Assembly (NCBI RefSeq): GCF_002119765.1
Contig: NZ_CP021112.1
Coordinates: forward strand, 3,714,501 to 3,778,500
Length of the DNA stretch: 64,000 nt
Direction of reading: 5' to 3'
Source: Pseudorhodoplanes sinuspersici
GTDB lineage: Bacteria > Pseudomonadota > Alphaproteobacteria > Rhizobiales > Xanthobacteraceae
Shown here: one piece after another, positions 61,265 through 64,000 of the stretch
How positions within the stretch are numbered: position 1 is the stretch's first letter
Layout of the letters: every line of letters begins with the position of its first letter
Notes under the pieces: model-generated
Database searches by the model: none
What the model was told of the DNA's origin: nothing
What the model saw: only the letters and a program-made list of their open reading frames with translations
Position numbers and translations under genes: made by a program

Positions 61265-61675
61265 ATGCAGACCGCCGCGACAGCAGCGAAAGCTTATGCC
61301 AGCCTAGCCTCCATCAACAGTCCGACCGCAGCCGCGGCCAAATCGGTTCAGGACAGCAGCGGACCGGGCTTCGGTGCGATGCTCAACAATGTCATGAATA
61401 CAGCCTCGCTCGGCAATCCCGCGGCAGGCGCGGCGCGCTCGGTCCAGGATGTCGGCGGGCAGAATTTCGGTTCGCTGCTGAAGGATGCGATGGGCCAGGT
61501 GAACCAGGCCGCCCGCACCGGCGACGCGCAATCGCATGCCATGGTGACAGGCAAGGCCAACGTGGTCGATGTCGTCACCGCAGTTGCGGAATCTGAAGTC
61601 GCCGTGGATGCCCTGGTTGCGGTCCGCGACCGGGTGGTTGCGGCCTATGAAGAAATCATGCGCATGCCGATCTGA
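61265..61675 (+). CDS. fliE: rod-MS ring adaptor FliE, with internal repeat
   Basis: 136 residues. The C-terminus (DVVTAVAESEVAVDALVAVRDRVVAAYEEIMRMPI) is typical FliE, which links the rod to the MS ring and export gate. The N-terminal half holds a repeat: residues 23-45 (AAAKSVQDSSGPGFGAML) and 55-77 (GAARSVQDVGGQNFGSLL) align with a constant 32-residue offset. FliE usually has a single FGSLL-type segment and is about 105 residues long. The operon position is conserved. Confidence 0.92.
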   Translation: MQTAATAAKAYASLASINSPTAAAAKSVQDSSGPGFGAMLNNVMNTASLGNPAAGAARSVQDVGGQNFGSLLKDAMGQVNQAARTGDAQSHAMVTGKANVVDVVTAVAESEVAVDALVAVRDRVVAAYEEIMRMPI

Positions 61676-61720
61676 TCGGCACGCGCGATTTTCAGACGAC
61701 AGCAATCAAGAAGATATCCG

Positions 61721-61987
61721 ATGACAGGCCCCGAAGTCCTCGATGTGGCGCGTGACGCGATCATCACGCTGGTGATTGTGTCGGCGCCGCTGATGCTGGT
61801 CGGCCTTGCCGTCGGCGTCGCGATTTCTCTCTTTCAGGCTCTGACCCAGATTCAGGAAATGACGCTGGTCTTCGTACCGAAGATCCTGGCGATGTTCGTC
61901 GCCATGCTATTGGTGTTGCCCTTCATGGCGGATTCGCTGCAAGGTCACATGATGCGAATCTCGGCGCGAATCATACACGGCGGATGA
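61721..61987 (+). CDS. fliQ: flagellar export gate protein FliQ
   Basis: 88 residues with two transmembrane helices (about 15-38 and 50-70). The core GLAVGVAISLFQALTQIQEMTL and FVPKILAMFVAMLL define FliQ, which packs around FliP/FliR in the export gate. The length equals the E. coli protein (89). It lies 45 bp from both fliE and fliR. Confidence 0.95.
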   Translation: MTGPEVLDVARDAIITLVIVSAPLMLVGLAVGVAISLFQALTQIQEMTLVFVPKILAMFVAMLLVLPFMADSLQGHMMRISARIIHGG

Positions 61988-62032
61988 GATAAAGCACTTC
62001 CCGCGACATTCGGCGGGAGGCGGAAACGACAT

Positions 62033-62803
62033 ATGCAGCTCGACGTCTCATTTCTCCCGGCGCTGGCTGCAACCTTCATGCTGGTTTTCGCACGTATTGG
62101 CACGATGGTGATGCTGTTGCCGGGGCTCGGCGAAATGAGCATGCCGGTGCGTGTGCGCCTGAGCATCGCCTTGGCCCTGGCTGCGGTGTTCCTGCCTCTG
62201 CACCGGACCGCCTATAATATCGATCTGCGCGAGCTTGGACCGGTGCTGCTGATGCTCGGCCACGAAATGATCATCGGCGCCATTCTCGGTTTCACAGCGC
62301 GGTTGTCGATCTCGGCTTTGCAGGTTGCCGGCGCGGTGATCGCGCAGCAGATGGGGCTCGGCTTCGTCACAGCTGTCGATCCGTCGATGGGTCAGCAAAA
62401 TGTCATCGTCGCCAATTTCCTCACCATGCTTGGCGTCACGCTGATTTTCGCAACCGACCTGCATTACCTTGTCATTGCCGCGCTCAACGACAGCTATCGT
62501 CTGTTTGCGCCTGGCGCGTCCATTCTGGTTGGCGATGCCGCGTCCCTGATCACCAAGACGGTGGCTGGTGCTTTCAAGGTCGGCATTCAGCTTTCCGCGC
62601 CATTCCTTGTTTTCGGTTTGTTGTTCAATCTCGGCCTCGGCGTGCTGTCGCGGCTGATGCCGCAGATGCAGGTCTTCTTCATCGGTCTGCCGCTGTCGAT
62701 CCTGCTTGGTTTCCTCATCCTGATCGCCGTCGTCGGCGCGATGATGGGAACGTTCATTGACTTCATCGGCGCGATCCTTCGCGAACTCGCTCCTTATTCA
62801 TGA
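62033..62803 (+). CDS. fliR: flagellar export gate protein FliR
   Basis: 256 residues with about six transmembrane helices. Segments FARIGTMVMLLPGLGEMSMP, QQMGLGFVTAVDPSMGQQN and LGVLSRLMPQMQVFFIGLPL are typical of FliR. It forms the 5:1 FliP-FliR helical core of the export gate. flhB follows after 12 bp, the usual arrangement. Confidence 0.95.
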   Translation: MQLDVSFLPALAATFMLVFARIGTMVMLLPGLGEMSMPVRVRLSIALALAAVFLPLHRTAYNIDLRELGPVLLMLGHEMIIGAILGFTARLSISALQVAGAVIAQQMGLGFVTAVDPSMGQQNVIVANFLTMLGVTLIFATDLHYLVIAALNDSYRLFAPGASILVGDAASLITKTVAGAFKVGIQLSAPFLVFGLLFNLGLGVLSRLMPQMQVFFIGLPLSILLGFLILIAVVGAMMGTFIDFIGAILRELAPYS

Positions 62804-62815
62804 GGTGAGATCGCG

Positions 62816-63883
62816 ATGGCCGAGCAGAGCGAAGACAACGAGAAAACAGAAGACCCCACCCAAAAACGATTGGACGAAGCCCTCGAGCGCGGCGACGTTG
62901 CCAAGAGCCAGGAAGTCTCGACATGGTTCGTCCTGGCCGGCGCGACCTTGATGTTGCTGACCTTCGGCAACCAGATGGCATCAGGTCTGAAGACGACACT
63001 CGGTGGCCTGATTTCCAATGCGCATCGTATTCCGACTGACGGAACGGCGCTCATTCTTCTCTCCGGCCGTATCGGCAAGGAGGTCATTGCGGCTGTGGCG
63101 ATTCCAATTCTTCTGGTCGCGCTGTTCGCAATCGGCGGCAATATGATTCAGCACCGGCTGGTCTGGTCAACGCAAAGCCTGACCCCCAAGCTCTCAAAAA
63201 TTTCGCCAGCGGCCGGCTTCAAACGATTGTTTTCCAAGATTGCGCTGGTCAATTTTGCCAAGGGCATTGCCAAGATCGCCATTCTCGGCACGGTCATGAC
63301 CATGCTGCTGTGGCCGGAACGTACGCGCCTCGAGGGGCTGGTGACGCTCGATGTGGCGGCGATCCTGCCGTTCACGGCGGTGTTCGCGCTGAAGATGCTC
63401 GGCTTTGTCGTGATCATCATGGCCTTCATCGCCGGCGCGGATTACTTCTTCCAGTATCGGCAGTGGTACGAAAAACAGAAGATGTCGCTGCAGGAGATCA
63501 AGGAAGAGTTCAAGCAGACCGACGGCGACCCGCAGATCAAGGCGCGTATCCGCCGCATTCGCGAAAGCCGCATGCGCAAGCGCATGATGGCCGCGGTGCC
63601 CGAAGCCTCGGTCGTCGTCATGAACCCGACCCACTACGCGGTCGCGTTGAAATATGAACGCGGCGACAATGCCCCGCTCTGCGTTGCCAAGGGGCTCGAC
63701 AATATCGCGCTGAAGATCAGGGAGGTGGCCGAGGCGCATGGCGTGCCGGTGGTGGAAAATCCGCCGCTGGCCCGTGCGCTGCACGCGACTGTGGACGTTG
63801 ATCAGGAAATCCCGGCGGAACATTACCGGGCGGTGGCCGAAGTCATCGGTTACGTGATGCGGCTGCGGCGGAGGCTGAATTGA
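62816..63883 (+). CDS. flhB: flagellar export switch protein FlhB
   Basis: 355 residues. Four transmembrane helices (roughly 30-50, 82-106, 138-165 and 183-206) are followed by the cytoplasmic domain. NPTH (residues 270-273) is the self-cleavage site that switches export from rod/hook to filament substrates. The N-terminus (EDNEKTEDPTQKRLDEALERG) is also typical. It ends the operon begun by flgB. The last 20 residues are basic. Confidence 0.96.
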   Translation: MAEQSEDNEKTEDPTQKRLDEALERGDVAKSQEVSTWFVLAGATLMLLTFGNQMASGLKTTLGGLISNAHRIPTDGTALILLSGRIGKEVIAAVAIPILLVALFAIGGNMIQHRLVWSTQSLTPKLSKISPAAGFKRLFSKIALVNFAKGIAKIAILGTVMTMLLWPERTRLEGLVTLDVAAILPFTAVFALKMLGFVVIIMAFIAGADYFFQYRQWYEKQKMSLQEIKEEFKQTDGDPQIKARIRRIRESRMRKRMMAAVPEASVVVMNPTHYAVALKYERGDNAPLCVAKGLDNIALKIREVAEAHGVPVVENPPLARALHATVDVDQEIPAEHYRAVAEVIGYVMRLRRRLN

Positions 63884-63897
63884 TGGCTCTTTATTTT

Positions 63898-64000
63898 CGT
63901 CATTCCGGGACGGCGCATCACGCCGGACCCGGAATCCAGGGGCGGCGCAGTCGGTGTTTGTGGCTCTGGATTCCGGGTCCGCGCCCTTCAGGCGCGTCCC
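63898..64000. repeat. long inverted intergenic repeat (cut by window end)
   Basis: CGTCATTCCGGGACGGCGC begins the element, and complementary halves CCCGGAATCCAG and CTGGATTCCGGG lie around the centre, followed by GGCGCGTCCC at the window edge. This is a known type of palindromic repeat in Bradyrhizobium-like genomes. The far end is outside the window. Confidence 0.75.

Noticed and set aside
1-64000. CRISPR arrays, tRNA or rRNA genes, prophage modules, toxin-antitoxin pairs
   Set aside because: Looked for by eye; no regularly spaced repeats, cloverleaf-like genes, phage structural genes or typical toxin/antitoxin pairs were found.

Overview
The window is a 64 kb GC-rich chromosomal segment from a motile Gram-negative alphaproteobacterium, most likely order Hyphomicrobiales near the Nitrobacteraceae or Xanthobacteraceae. 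Supporting signs are the flagellar layout (flbT/flaF next to tandem flagellins, fliX beside flgI, motE after fliM), a DksA with a reduced zinc site, tandem small secreted GYGRW-type proteins, and intergenic repeats of a kind I associate with Bradyrhizobium-like genomes. No rRNA, tRNA, CRISPR array, prophage or intact insertion sequence was seen. The genus is inferred, not shown.

Positions 1-23600 hold mixed chromosomal genes: a truncated O-acyltransferase, a large secreted SGNH hydrolase, a YbhN-like membrane protein, a metallophosphoesterase/glycosyltransferase pair, a two-subunit molybdenum hydroxylase, a CoxE-like VWA protein, a lone Bug-type binding protein divergent from a winged-helix/TPR regulator, three tandem GYGRW proteins plus a relic of a fourth, a ferritin-like stress protein, UspA, SixA, an FAD oxidoreductase and a MoxR ATPase. 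Four copies of an intergenic repeat lie here, one beside the relic and a short transposase-like fragment.

Positions 23600-50860 and 58300-63900 form one flagellar locus in two halves: flgEKL; flaF, flbT and two large flagellins; an flgN-like gene, flgJ, flgI; fliX, dksA, a Kef-type antiporter; flgFGAH; fliL, fliM, a PflI-like gene, motE; a 1210-residue TPR protein; fliOP; flgBC-fliE-fliQR-flhB. Missing genes (fliF, fliG, fliN, flhA, motAB, fliI, master regulators) must lie elsewhere. Between the halves sits an iron-uptake island (51119-58284): two related TonB-dependent siderophore receptors, a PepSY membrane protein, an AraC regulator and a 67-residue membrane protein.

The most interesting signal is regulatory. 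A palindrome CGGCA-N5-TGCCG (or close variant) lies about 100 bp upstream of sigma-54-like -24/-12 elements before flgE, flgF and flgI, and 9 bp downstream of CtrA-like TTAA-N7-TTAA boxes in the divergent fliO and flgB leaders. This recalls the Caulobacter CtrA/sigma-54/FlbD hierarchy. A second notable point is flgB, interrupted by an apparent one-base loss in a G6 run.
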